Of a stretch of 64,000 nt of DNA, positions 36,494-45,451 are shown one piece after another. Position numbers and translations under genes: made by a program. Position 1 is the stretch's first letter, and each line of letters starts with the position of its first letter. The stretch is from contig CAYREX010000009.1 of assembly GCA_964423505.1 (NCBI GenBank), positions 1-64,000 on the forward strand, read 5' to 3'. Under the pieces are notes generated by a model. The model searched no databases. It saw only the letters and a list, made by a program, of their open reading frames with translations, and had not been told where the DNA came from. The stretch is from CAYREX01 sp964423505 (GTDB lineage: Bacteria; Fermentibacterota; Fermentibacteria; Fermentibacterales; JCC-6).

Positions 36494-38296
36494 TCAGTCG
36501 GCGACGACGAAGCTCCGGGTAGCGTCCTGCCGATCGCATCTCATCCTGAGGAAGTATACCCCCGGCTCGAGAGGCGAGAGCCGGAAGACCTTCCGCCCTC
36601 TCGACAGACTCCGCTCTTCCATCCGGTCTATGATCCTGCCCGAGACATCGAAGAGCTGGAACGAGACCAGTGCATCGGCGGGCAGCGTGAGAGTCACCAC
36701 GACCGGGCCTGCGGCCGGATTGGGGGCTATCGAGAAGAGGGGGGTCCGGTCGGCGAGGGGGCAGCGGTCATCCTCGATGCTCACCGGGTCCCAGAGCAGC
36801 GAGACCGACTTCAGCATGGGAGACACCGCCCTGGCGCTACCGTCCGAATGGAGGATGGCCCGGTACTGGAAGTGGCTGGAGAACGGGGGGAGGACCGTAT
36901 CCAGCCTGCAGGGAGCATGGAGGGTGTCGCTCCATGGGCCCATGTCCGAGGGATCATCCGATGCCCTTACCTGGAATGTCACGACGGCGCCCGGGAACTC
37001 GTCGGACTCCCAGGTGAGCTCACCCCATCCCGGGTCGCCATGAAGGTATAGAATGCTCGATTCCAGGTGTCCGGAGGAGGCCAGCTCCATCTCCCACCTG
37101 CGTGCGGTGTTGATCCGCCCGGCGACGATGTCCGTTATGCCGTCATTGTCCAGATCCCCGGAGTCCACCGACCAGCCGTGACCCCCGACGTAGTGCCCCA
37201 TCCAGAGGGTACCGGTACCGTCGGCATTCTCCCACCACAGAAGACCTCCCTGGTAGTAGAAGAGGGAGATGATGTCCGGATCTCCGTCGCCATCAACGTC
37301 ATCCGTATGGATGTCGGTACAGCCGGAGCCCACGGTGCTCACATCGTTCCTGACCCAGGAAGGTCCCGGTCCGCTCCAGTCCCCGGGATTCCGAAACCAG
37401 ACGACTCCGTTCGAGAGGTTATCTCCCACGACGATGTCATTGTATCCGTCGGAGTCGATGTCGCATATGCTGCAGCCACCCCGAACGGAGTACCCGGTGT
37501 CGATGACATGCCTTGTCCAGTCCGCTCCCGCCTCCTCGCCGTTCTCCCACCATACGACCGGGCCGTTGTCTTCCGTAACGGTAACCGCATCGGCATCACC
37601 GTCACCATCAATGTCCCCCGCGCATACGTCCATCGTTCCGTAGGCGGTACAGATCCGATGCTTCACCCATGACCCGCCTGCGCCATCGGCGTTCTCATAC
37701 CATACGACCTCGCGACTGCCGCAGGCGGCCACATCGATGTCCCCGTCGCCGTCCATGTCGAGCGCTTCGATATCGCGGGCATCGAGCAGGCCGTACGCGA
37801 TCAGGTTGATGGTCCAGTCTCCCGGGAGATGAGCAGGGTCCCTCCGCCACCAGACGACCATGTCATGGTAGATCGAGGCAGCTACGATATCGGTGATGCC
37901 GTCCCCGTCGAAGTCCGCGGTCTCGACTCCAAGCACCTGCTCGAAGTCGTAGACGTCGTGCTGAACCCATGTCTCCCCGGAACCATCCACATTGTGCCAC
38001 CACACGACTTCGTCTTCGCATCCGGCTATTACGTCGCTGTTGCCGTCTCCGTCGATATCGTCGATGGTGATTGACCTGCACCAGGAGACCCCTCCGATGA
38101 GGTAGTCGGGGGGGGTCAGTCTGAGGTTCTCGTCGCCGGCCCACCAGCAGACGGATGATGAGGAATAGAAGTAGCTCTCCCATTCGGAGAGCGGCCCCGG
38201 CACCCCGGGACCATCGATCCAGGAGCTCTGCCTTTCGATGTTCGCCAGGGAAGCGGACAGGATCAGGATACACGGGAGAGTCAAACCGATCATCAT
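36494..38296 (-). CDS. Secreted FG-GAP/VCBS-repeat protein with FlgD/T9SS-type tail
   Basis: This 600-residue protein has a signal peptide and a chain of FG-GAP-like blades marked by seven calcium-loop motifs: DIDGDGNSD, DFDGDGITD, DMDGDGDID, DIDGDGDAD, DIDSDGYND, DVDGDGDPD and DLDNDGITD. Each is followed by IV-x-x then VVWW-type strands. A fibronectin-like stretch and a sorting domain (SIAPNPAAGPVVVTL, FDVSGRIIDRM, GVYFLRMR) close it. I start it at ATG 38296 behind GAGG. An ATG three bases later is equally possible. Codon use is visibly looser than in the neighbours. It is likely a surface-exposed integrin-like propeller. Confidence 0.8.
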   Translation of the reverse strand: MMIGLTLPCILILSASLANIERQSSWIDGPGVPGPLSEWESYFYSSSSVCWWAGDENLRLTPPDYLIGGVSWCRSITIDDIDGDGNSDVIAGCEDEVVWWHNVDGSGETWVQHDVYDFEQVLGVETADFDGDGITDIVAASIYHDMVVWWRRDPAHLPGDWTINLIAYGLLDARDIEALDMDGDGDIDVAACGSREVVWYENADGAGGSWVKHRICTAYGTMDVCAGDIDGDGDADAVTVTEDNGPVVWWENGEEAGADWTRHVIDTGYSVRGGCSICDIDSDGYNDIVVGDNLSNGVVWFRNPGDWSGPGPSWVRNDVSTVGSGCTDIHTDDVDGDGDPDIISLFYYQGGLLWWENADGTGTLWMGHYVGGHGWSVDSGDLDNDGITDIVAGRINTARRWEMELASSGHLESSILYLHGDPGWGELTWESDEFPGAVVTFQVRASDDPSDMGPWSDTLHAPCRLDTVLPPFSSHFQYRAILHSDGSARAVSPMLKSVSLLWDPVSIEDDRCPLADRTPLFSIAPNPAAGPVVVTLTLPADALVSFQLFDVSGRIIDRMEERSLSRGRKVFRLSPLEPGVYFLRMRCDRQDATRSFVVAD

Positions 38297-38509
38297 ACAC
38301 CTCGATAGATAACTGCAGAAGAACGCACCGGGCGTCAACGTGCCGGCCAACTGGAGGACGAAGCTCTGCGCGGATGACATCGTCGAGCGTGGATGACCGC
38401 TCCCCGCCGACCGACCGGCGGGAGCTGCGTCGCCGGGGAGAGAGAGATCCGGCATCCCCGCCGGTTGGCTATATTGGGGTGGTCCGGTCAACAGGATGGA
38501 GGGAAGACA
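38297..38509. other. Divergent intergenic region
   Basis: This 213-base gap separates the leftward FG-GAP gene from the rightward propeller lipoprotein gene. A TATATT at 38470-38475 may serve as a -10 box for the rightward gene, 35 bases before its start, but no good -35 accompanies it. I see no other feature. Confidence 0.3.
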
Positions 38510-39628
38510 ATGAGATCTGCCGTCACCACGATAGCCGTCATCGCCCTGCTGGTCGCCTGCGGCGGCGGGGAACCGGAACCCGCAGCCGATGATGCGATAA
38601 CGCTTCCCGTCGACACTCTTCGGGTCGGACTGGAGATCGGAGAGGAGATAGGGGATTCCACCACTACGTTCGGCGCCATAGCCGCCGCCACGATAGACGA
38701 CCGGGGCAGGCTGATAGTCGTGGACCAGGCCGCCGCCTGCCTGAAGGTCTACGACCTGGACGGCAGCTACATCCGGCAGGTCTCGCGTCGGGGGTCCGGG
38801 CCGGGGGAGCTCGTGATGCCGTGGGACCTCTTCACCATGCCGGACGGCAGGCTGGTGGTGGTCGCTCCGGGGAAGCAGGGCTTCGTGGTCTTCGACGATT
38901 CGCTCGAGTTCGTCGAGGAGGTCGCGCTCTGGGCCCAGAATCCCCCCTTCCAGCCCGTGGCGGTCTCCGACAGCAGCTTCGTGGGGTACAAGATAGGCCA
39001 GGACATGCGCGACGAGACAATAGTCATGCGCCGCGCCGTGGCCATCTTCCAATGGGGCGAGGAGGACTGGGACACGGTCCTCTGGAAGGACTCCATAGAG
39101 GCGAGCATGAGCGAGATAATGGAGGACCCTTCCGTCTTCATCATCGACCTGATCGACCCGCTGAGCATCGGCGGTGGACCCCGGCAGGGGATATTCTTCG
39201 CCCTCAAGGACGCCTACGACTACAGCGTCACCGGCTGGGACACCTCCGGCACCGAGATACTCTCCATCCGGATGGACCTCTCCCCGGTGGAGAAGACCGA
39301 GCAGGAGATGGCCGACGAGAGCCTCTACGTAAACAGCTACATCGAGAGGATAAGCGGGGGAGGCGGCTCTCCCTTCGAGTTCAACCCGGACCCTCACAGG
39401 GACATGGTCATAGGCCTGGACATCGGCCCGGACGGCAACCTCTGGGTACGGAGGGGTACCACGAACGCCCCCTTCTTCGACATCTACGACCTCGAGGGCG
39501 ACCTCCTGGGCCACGCCGTCTACCCGGACAGCGCCTGGAGCTGGCGGACCGAGATAACGCCCCACGGCATCGTCGCCTGGGAGGACGACCCGCTGGAGGG
39601 TTACCAGAAGCTCTACCTGCTGGAATAG
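38510..39628 (+). CDS. Six-bladed beta-propeller lipoprotein
   Basis: This 372-residue protein has a lipoprotein signal ending in LLVAC, with Cys at 17. The mature region has the NHL/6-bladed pattern AAATIDDRGRLIVVDQAAACLKVYDLDGSYIRQVSRRGSGPGE (residues 60-105), then WDLFTMPDGRLVVV and a last blade LDIGPDGNLWVRRG. The GSGPGEL element is typical of the 6-bladed lipoproteins common in Bacteroidetes and relatives. No catalytic motif is visible. ATG 38510 follows GGAGGGAAGA. Confidence 0.8.
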   Translation: MRSAVTTIAVIALLVACGGGEPEPAADDAITLPVDTLRVGLEIGEEIGDSTTTFGAIAAATIDDRGRLIVVDQAAACLKVYDLDGSYIRQVSRRGSGPGELVMPWDLFTMPDGRLVVVAPGKQGFVVFDDSLEFVEEVALWAQNPPFQPVAVSDSSFVGYKIGQDMRDETIVMRRAVAIFQWGEEDWDTVLWKDSIEASMSEIMEDPSVFIIDLIDPLSIGGGPRQGIFFALKDAYDYSVTGWDTSGTEILSIRMDLSPVEKTEQEMADESLYVNSYIERISGGGGSPFEFNPDPHRDMVIGLDIGPDGNLWVRRGTTNAPFFDIYDLEGDLLGHAVYPDSAWSWRTEITPHGIVAWEDDPLEGYQKLYLLE

Positions 39629-39691
39629 GCACGCCCGCGACAGCATGCCGCGGCGCTTCGGGACCGGCTCCGGCGGACTCTCCGTCGGGGG

Positions 39692-39729
39692 GGCTTCCGG
39701 ACTCCGGCCGCGTCCGGCGGGGGGAAGCC
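39692..39729 (+). terminator. Terminator-like hairpin after the propeller lipoprotein gene
   Basis: GGCTTCC at 39692 pairs with GGAAGCC at 39723, and inside it GGAC pairs with GTCC, leaving a 7-base bulge on the right arm. No T-run follows. It lies in the 185-base gap between the lipoprotein and radical SAM genes, which holds no gene. Confidence 0.4.
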
Positions 39730-39813
39730 ATCGTCCGGGCGGCTGACGGGAGCTTCTCCTCGGGATTATCTTCCCGGGGCCGCGAATCGGCCCGACGAAC
39801 CGGACGGAGGGGC

Positions 39814-41217
39814 ATGAGCAAGATCCTGCTGGTAAACCCCCAGTCGGCCATAGGGGTCTACGACAAGAGCAAGATACGGGTGGCCATCACGGCAGCGCCG
39901 TTCGTAACCCTGGCCAGCCTGGCCGGGGCCGCCCTGGAGGGCGGGCACTCCGCCCGGATAGCGGACCTGATGATAGAGGGCGACCCGGAGTGGGCCTACC
40001 GCAAGGCGCTCTCGGAGTACCGTCCGGACTTCGTGGGGGTGACGTTCACGACTCCGCTCTACCGGGAGGCGCGCGAGCTGGCCGCCACGGCGAAGGAGGT
40101 CCTCGGGCCCGGCGTCACCACTCTGTGCGGGGGCATCCACGCCACCGCCCTGCCCCGGGAGGTCCTGGAGGAGAGCGAGTTCGACATCGTCGTCATCGGC
40201 GAGGGTGAGAGGACCCTGGTCGAGCTGCTCGACGGCATGTCCCCCGATCTGGTGGACGGAATAGCCTACGGCACCGGAGAGGGCTTCGCCACGACCCCTC
40301 CCAGGGCGCCCATACGGAACCTTGACGAGCTGCCCTTTCCCGCCTGGCACCTGCACGACCTCCGCTACTACAGGGCGCCCCACATCGCCTCGCGGAGGAA
40401 TCCGGTGGGCTACATGGAGACCAACAGGGGCTGCAACCACTACTGCACCTACTGCAGCCAGAAGGTCTTCGGGCACCACGTCCGCTCCAAGTCTCCGGAG
40501 CGGGTGCTGGACGAGATGTACAGGATGCTGGACACCGGCTTCCGGGACATCCACATCAAGGACGACAACTTCACCGCCGACATGGACCGGGCCAAGCGCA
40601 TATGCAGGATGATGATAGAGAGAGGCTTCCCGGCCCCCTGGGCCCTGCCCACCGGCATCAACGTCCACGACGTCGACGAGGAGTTCTTCCGGCTGGCGAG
40701 GGAGGCCGGGTGCTACCAGGTCTCCTTCGGAATAGAGAGCGGAGTGGAGGAGATACTCCGGGGCGTCGCCAAGCGCCAGACGCCGGATGAGATGAGGCGG
40801 GCTGTCACGATGGCCCACGATGCCGGCCTGGAGACCGTCGGGTTCTTCATGATGGGCCTCCCCGGCGACACCGAGGAGACAATGAGGCGGACCATACGCT
40901 TCGCGTGCAGCCTCCCCCTGACCTACGCCAAGGCCTCGATGACCCTCCCCTTCCCCTCCTCCGCCCTCTTCCGGCAGGTGGACATGCGCGGCGGCATACT
41001 CTCAAAGGACTGGGACCTCTACAACTTCCACTGCACCACCGAGGTATGGGAGCACGAGAACCTGGACTGGGATACCATCAGGCACTACTACTCCAGGTTC
41101 CACAGGAGGTTCTACTTCAGGCCATCCTACATCTGGAGGCGGTTCTGGAGGGACATCCGCATGGGGCAGCTCCGGGACGACGTCAGGGCGGTGCTCTCGA
41201 ACGACTGGTCCGGTTAG
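39814..41217 (+). CDS. B12-binding-domain radical SAM protein
   Basis: This 467-residue protein starts at ATG 39814 behind GGACGGAGGGG. Residues 1-140 form a Rossmann-like cobalamin-binding domain (KILLVNPQSA, FVGVTFTTPLY, TTLCGGIHATALPREVLE, VVIGEGERTL), although the usual D-x-H-x-x-G lower ligand is not evident. The radical SAM core has the iron-sulphur triad Cys207-x3-Cys211-x2-Cys214 (NRGCNHYCTYC), then SFGIESGVEEIL and FFMMGLPGDTEET. Relatives build lipids, hopanoids, bacteriochlorophyll or modified sugars. The substrate here is not predictable. The PEGA-SUMF1 gene follows after three bases. Confidence 0.85.
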   Translation: MSKILLVNPQSAIGVYDKSKIRVAITAAPFVTLASLAGAALEGGHSARIADLMIEGDPEWAYRKALSEYRPDFVGVTFTTPLYREARELAATAKEVLGPGVTTLCGGIHATALPREVLEESEFDIVVIGEGERTLVELLDGMSPDLVDGIAYGTGEGFATTPPRAPIRNLDELPFPAWHLHDLRYYRAPHIASRRNPVGYMETNRGCNHYCTYCSQKVFGHHVRSKSPERVLDEMYRMLDTGFRDIHIKDDNFTADMDRAKRICRMMIERGFPAPWALPTGINVHDVDEEFFRLAREAGCYQVSFGIESGVEEILRGVAKRQTPDEMRRAVTMAHDAGLETVGFFMMGLPGDTEETMRRTIRFACSLPLTYAKASMTLPFPSSALFRQVDMRGGILSKDWDLYNFHCTTEVWEHENLDWDTIRHYYSRFHRRFYFRPSYIWRRFWRDIRMGQLRDDVRAVLSNDWSG

Positions 41218-41220
41218 ACG

Positions 41221-42480
41221 GTGTCGCTTCTGGAGCGGTACTGGGCGGTCCTCCTGCTCGCCGCCCTGCTCGTCTGCCTGCTGACCATCCTGCTCGAGAC
41301 ATCCTGGCCTGTGGCCAGGGTGGAGGTCGTCACCATCCCCTCCGGAGCGCTGCTCACCGCCGGTAACGGCTGGAGGTGGACCTCTCCCGCGCTTGTGCCG
41401 GTGCCCGACGAGGGCATCAGGCTCACCGCGACCCATCCTGACAGGATGCCGGTCGACACGCTGCTCACCACCGAGGAGGGCGGCGGTCGGCTCACCATCA
41501 TCCTGCCCTACACCTTCCCGGTCACGGTCACCAGCCGGCCACCCGGCGCTACCGTACTGCTGGACGGGGAGTACCGCGGGGTTACCCCGGTCTCTCTCGA
41601 GCTGGGCGCCCCCGGGACCTACCCGCTGAAGCTGACCAGCCAGGGGGTGGTGACCCTCCGGGACAGCGTTACCCTGGCCAGCAACGCGCCGGAGTCGCTC
41701 CACTACGTGCTGCCCGAGCTGCGGGAGGAGGGGATGCTCCTCGTCCGGAGGGAGTCGGTGGAGGGCTCGGAGCTGCCGCCCGGGCAGGAGGCCCTGCTCC
41801 CGGACAGCTTCCTCATCGGCAGGTACGAGGTCACCGCGCTGGAGTACCTCGGGTACCTGGCGGCGATGGAGCCCGACCCGGGCCAGGAGGAGGACCCCTA
41901 CAGGTGGAACAGGACCGAGACCTTCGAGTCCATCTTCCCCGGTGACTACCCGCTCCCGTACTACCAGGGGAACGGTGGGGGGTGGCAGGTGATGGAGGGG
42001 CTGCAGCACCACCCGGTGCCGGGGGTCTGCTACGATGCCGCCATGGACTACTGCCGGTGGCTCACCGAGACGAGGGAGGACGGGCTGACCTACAGGCTGC
42101 CCACCGAGGCGGAGTGGCGGGCGGCGGCGCAGGCCGGTGGCGACGGCCCCTGGCCCTGGGGGGCCACGGCGCCCTTCAGCGGGCTTCTGAACCTCTCCGA
42201 CTCGAACGAGATGATACTCCGGAGGCATCCTTCCATCGACGACGGTTTCTCCGAGACCGCCCCGGTGGGAAGCTATCCGCCGAACGGATGGGGTCTCTAC
42301 GACATGGCCGGGAACCTGTGGGAGTGGTGCGCCCCGGCCCCGGGCGACAGCCAGCCGGTCGCCATGGGCGGGAGCTGGCTCTCGTCGGCGGAGGACTGCA
42401 GGTGCGACTCGAGGATGGTGCCGGAGCCCGGCCTGGGCTTCCCGTTCGTCGGGTTCAGGCTGGCGGCGGACCCGGACTGA
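41221..42480 (+). CDS. PEGA-domain and SUMF1 (formylglycine-enzyme-like) membrane-anchored protein
   Basis: This 419-residue protein has a single N-terminal membrane helix (10-26) and so projects into the periplasm. A PEGA beta domain follows (residues 95-160: VTVTSRPPGATVLLDGEYRGVTPVSLEL in part). The rest is an FGE-sulfatase-like domain: PGVCYDAAMDYCRWL, YRLPTEAEWRAAAQAG, GLYDMAGNLWEWC, MGGSWLS, and a final GFRLA. True formylglycine generators need two active-site Cys residues, and these are not placed convincingly here, so a C-type-lectin-like binding role is likely. Start is GTG 41221, overlapping nothing but tightly spaced. Confidence 0.8.
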   Translation: MSLLERYWAVLLLAALLVCLLTILLETSWPVARVEVVTIPSGALLTAGNGWRWTSPALVPVPDEGIRLTATHPDRMPVDTLLTTEEGGGRLTIILPYTFPVTVTSRPPGATVLLDGEYRGVTPVSLELGAPGTYPLKLTSQGVVTLRDSVTLASNAPESLHYVLPELREEGMLLVRRESVEGSELPPGQEALLPDSFLIGRYEVTALEYLGYLAAMEPDPGQEEDPYRWNRTETFESIFPGDYPLPYYQGNGGGWQVMEGLQHHPVPGVCYDAAMDYCRWLTETREDGLTYRLPTEAEWRAAAQAGGDGPWPWGATAPFSGLLNLSDSNEMILRRHPSIDDGFSETAPVGSYPPNGWGLYDMAGNLWEWCAPAPGDSQPVAMGGSWLSSAEDCRCDSRMVPEPGLGFPFVGFRLAADPD

Positions 42481-42529
42481 GGCTACTTCCCGTCGACGTG
42501 CTCATTGGTTATTCTGGCCGGTAAGCGAT

Positions 42530-44305
42530 ATGCGCAAGGGGGACAGGAGGTGGACCGTGCCGAAGGGTGAGTATCCGGGAGGGCCGCTCTTCCCGGTCAG
42601 GAGCATACCCAGCATACCGATGGGGCTGCTGGCCGTGGCCGGAGAGAAGCCGGACAAGGTGGCCTTCCACGAGCCTGCGGCCGACGGGACATACCGCAGG
42701 GTCACCTACCGGGAGCTGGCGGCCGGTGTGGACCACCTGGCAAAGGCCCTGCTGGAGCTCTCGCCGGGGCCGGTGGTCGGCGTGACCGGCGACAACAGCG
42801 TCGACTGGTGCACGGTCTACCTGGCCACGCTGAGGGCCGGAGGCACCGTGGTGCCCATAGACAGGGAGCTGCCGGTCCAGGAGATGCTCGCGATACTCCA
42901 CTACTCGGGGGCGAACATCGTCTTCTTCGACGAGCGCTACGCCGAGGAGCTCCAGTCCCGGCTGGCCGGCCGTGAGAACGTCACCCTGGTCGCCATGAGG
43001 ACCGGGAGCTGCGAGGGCTGCGAGACCCTGGCCGCACTCGGGGAGAGGGGCGCGCGCAGCGGACGGGCCCTGCCGGAGAGCTACGACACTTCGGCCACGG
43101 CCTCCGTCTGCTACACGTCGGGCACGACGGGGCAGGCCAAGGGCGTCATGCTGAGCCAGGACAACATCCTGGCCAACATGAGGCAGATGCTGCAGTTCGT
43201 GGACATAAGGGAGGACGATGTCTTCCTCTCCATCCTCCCCGTGCACCACACCTTCGAGTGCACCTGCGGATTCCTCTGCCCGGTGGTCAACGGCTCCACC
43301 ATCTACATCAGCCGGGGGGTGAGGCACGTCGGGGAGGACATCAGGACCTCCGGGGCCACCATCATCCTGGCGGTGCCCCTGCTGTGGGAGGCCGTCTACA
43401 GGCGCATCATGAACGGCATACGCGCCGCCGGCGGAGGACCCGCCAAGTACAGGATAGGCCTGGCGGTATCGGCCATAGCGGAGAGGCTGGGCGCCAGGGG
43501 CGTCCGCAGGAAGCTCTTCTCCCAGGTGCACGAGAAGCTCGGGGGCAGGGTCCGCATATGCGTCTCCGGAGGGGCCGGGATAGCCGCCGAGGTGGTGGAC
43601 GGGTTCAGGAAGCTGGGGTTCGACTTCCTGCAGGGCTACGGCCTCACGGAGACCGCGCCGATCATCTCCGTGAACAGGACCACGGCCAACAGGGTCGGCT
43701 CTGTCGGCCCTCCCCTCCCGGACGTGGAGGTGAGGATAGAGGAGCCGGACGCCCTCGGGAACGGCGAGATAGTCGTCAGGGGGCCCAACGTCATGTCCGG
43801 CTACTTCCAGAACCGGGAGGAGACGGCAAAGGTGCTCTCGGGCGACGGCTGGTTCAGGACCGGTGACTACGGACACCTCGACGGCGACGGCTTCCTCTTC
43901 ATCACCGGCAGGAAGAAGAACGTCATAGTCGCCAAGAACGGAAAGAACGTCTATCCGGAGGAGATCGAGCTGAAGATAGGCCGGAGCCCGCTGGTGCTGG
44001 AGTGCATGGCGCTGGGGAAGCGGGCGGAGGCCAAGGGCGAGGAGATATGGCTCATCGTGGTGCCGGACATGGAGCGGCTGATAGAGATGGCGGAGGGCTC
44101 GGGCAGGAGCCTTACCACCGAGTTCCTGGCCGACCGCATACGGAGGATAGTCCGGGAGTACAACGCCTCGGAGCCGATCTACCGGAGGATAGCGAGGTTC
44201 ATCATAAGGGAGGACGAGTTCCCGAAGACCACCACGAGGAAGGTCCGCAGGCGGGAGGTCCTGAGGGAGGCCGGCCTGGAGGAGGAGGTCTCCTACAACG
44301 TCTAG
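42530..44305 (+). CDS. Long-chain acyl-CoA synthetase-like AMP-forming ligase
   Basis: This 591-residue ANL enzyme has the ATP loop YTSGTTGQAKGVMLS, the strand LPVHHTFECTCG, QGYGLTETAPIIS, WFRTGDYGHLDGDGFLFITGRKKNVIVAKNGKNVYPEEIE, and the late Lys in KTTTRKVRR. The LPVHHTFE and GKNVYPEEIE patterns fit long-chain fatty-acid ligases. It could feed the acyl groups needed for lipid or ceramide synthesis, but that link is inference. ATG 42530 is chosen. An in-frame GTG at 42557 (residue 10) is also possible. Confidence 0.8.
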   Translation: MRKGDRRWTVPKGEYPGGPLFPVRSIPSIPMGLLAVAGEKPDKVAFHEPAADGTYRRVTYRELAAGVDHLAKALLELSPGPVVGVTGDNSVDWCTVYLATLRAGGTVVPIDRELPVQEMLAILHYSGANIVFFDERYAEELQSRLAGRENVTLVAMRTGSCEGCETLAALGERGARSGRALPESYDTSATASVCYTSGTTGQAKGVMLSQDNILANMRQMLQFVDIREDDVFLSILPVHHTFECTCGFLCPVVNGSTIYISRGVRHVGEDIRTSGATIILAVPLLWEAVYRRIMNGIRAAGGGPAKYRIGLAVSAIAERLGARGVRRKLFSQVHEKLGGRVRICVSGGAGIAAEVVDGFRKLGFDFLQGYGLTETAPIISVNRTTANRVGSVGPPLPDVEVRIEEPDALGNGEIVVRGPNVMSGYFQNREETAKVLSGDGWFRTGDYGHLDGDGFLFITGRKKNVIVAKNGKNVYPEEIELKIGRSPLVLECMALGKRAEAKGEEIWLIVVPDMERLIEMAEGSGRSLTTEFLADRIRRIVREYNASEPIYRRIARFIIREDEFPKTTTRKVRRREVLREAGLEEEVSYNV

Positions 44306-44340
44306 GCGCTCCCGCTTCCCCCGCGGGGCTTCCCCTGTAA

Positions 44341-44346
44341 TATAAT
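44341..44346 (+). promoter_or_regulatory. Consensus -10 box for the surface-glycan operon
   Basis: A perfect TATAAT stands in the A/T-rich island 44337-44362, 44 bases before the amidotransferase start, in otherwise GC-rich DNA. TTCCCC about 19 bases upstream is the nearest, weak -35 candidate. Confidence 0.5.
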
Positions 44347-44389
44347 ACCAGGATACTAGGAAATGAGGCACCATCCTGGAGGAGCCGGC

Positions 44390-45451
44390 ATGACAAGAGA
44401 AGTGAAGAGGTGCACCAGGTGCATCCTGCCCGAGACCTACCCGAACGTGGACTTCGACGAGAACGGAGTCTGCAGGGTCTGCAGGGAGTTCGACGAGCGC
44501 TACACCGACATCGACTGGGACGCCAGGCGCGCGAAGCTGGAGTCCGTGCTGGACCGGTACAGGGGGAAGGGGGTCAAGTACGACTGCCTCGTCCCCTTCA
44601 GCGGAGGCAAGGACAGCACCTACACGCTGTGGCTGCTCAAGAACCGCTACGACATGCGCTGCCTGGCCTTCAACTTCGACAACGGCTTCCTCGACCCGGG
44701 CGCCCTGGCCTTCGCGAAGGAGTCGGCGGCCAGGCTGGGGGTGGACCTCGTCACCTACTCCCCCGACTTCGACCTCCTGAAGAGGGTGTACAGGCGTGCT
44801 CTGGAGACCACGGGCGAGTTCTGCGCCGCCTGCGTCGTGCTCATGCCCACCGCCATCTTCAGGGCGGCGGACAACCACGGCATACGGCTGATAGTCGCCG
44901 GCTTCTCCGACATGCTGGAGGCGCCGCCGCCCGAGACATCGTACATGGACCGGGTCTGCTTCAGGAACATGATGAAGGACGAGATACCGCTCTCGGAGCT
45001 CAAGTGGGACTTCTTCTTCCCCTCCTGGAAGAGGATGTTCGGCGTCAAGCAGATCAACCTCCCCAACCACATGCCGTGGGACCTGCCCCGGATATACGAG
45101 ACCCTCAACCGGGAGCTCGACTTCGGCAAGACCATGAAGGACGTCAGGTACGACTGCCTCGGGACCCCCCACTCGAGCTACCTCTTCCGCCGGCGGACCG
45201 GGTTCGGCAAGTACGAGTACCTCTACGCCAACATGGTCAGGGCCGGCGTCATCTCCCGCGACGAGGCGCTGGAGATAGTCCGCGAGAGGGAGCCGGACGA
45301 GCCACCCGAGGGATTCGACGAGTTCCTCGCGATGCTGGGGGCCGACAGGTCGGTCCTGGAAGGCATCGAGGAGCGGTCCGTGTTCAACTTCCGGGGCAGG
45401 AACAGCCTCCTCCGCAGGATAGCGATATGGATCCGGGAGCGGATGCCCTGA
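44390..45451 (+). CDS. N-acetyl sugar amidotransferase (WbpG/PseA-like)
   Basis: This 353-residue PP-loop ATPase starts at ATG 44390 behind TGGAGGAG. An N-terminal zinc-binding pair (CTRCILPETYPNVDFDENGVCRVC) precedes the ATP loop, PFSGGKDSTYTLWLL (Ser71-Ser76), and a later FCAACVVLMPTAIF Cys motif. This is the WbpG/LegG-like family that, with a glutaminase partner, adds an amidine group to N-acetyl sugars in O-antigen or pseudaminic/legionaminic-type glycans. The glutaminase (HisH-like) gene is not next to it. It opens a four-gene envelope-glycan operon and its end overlaps the following GT-C gene by 25 bases. Confidence 0.8.
   Translation: MTREVKRCTRCILPETYPNVDFDENGVCRVCREFDERYTDIDWDARRAKLESVLDRYRGKGVKYDCLVPFSGGKDSTYTLWLLKNRYDMRCLAFNFDNGFLDPGALAFAKESAARLGVDLVTYSPDFDLLKRVYRRALETTGEFCAACVVLMPTAIFRAADNHGIRLIVAGFSDMLEAPPPETSYMDRVCFRNMMKDEIPLSELKWDFFFPSWKRMFGVKQINLPNHMPWDLPRIYETLNRELDFGKTMKDVRYDCLGTPHSSYLFRRRTGFGKYEYLYANMVRAGVISRDEALEIVREREPDEPPEGFDEFLAMLGADRSVLEGIEERSVFNFRGRNSLLRRIAIWIRERMP

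Noticed and set aside
38297..39646. Extension of the FG-GAP protein to a 1050-residue frame
   Set aside because: The extra N-terminal part is antisense to the propeller lipoprotein gene and has no domain. A signal peptide and Shine-Dalgarno sequence support the start at 38296.
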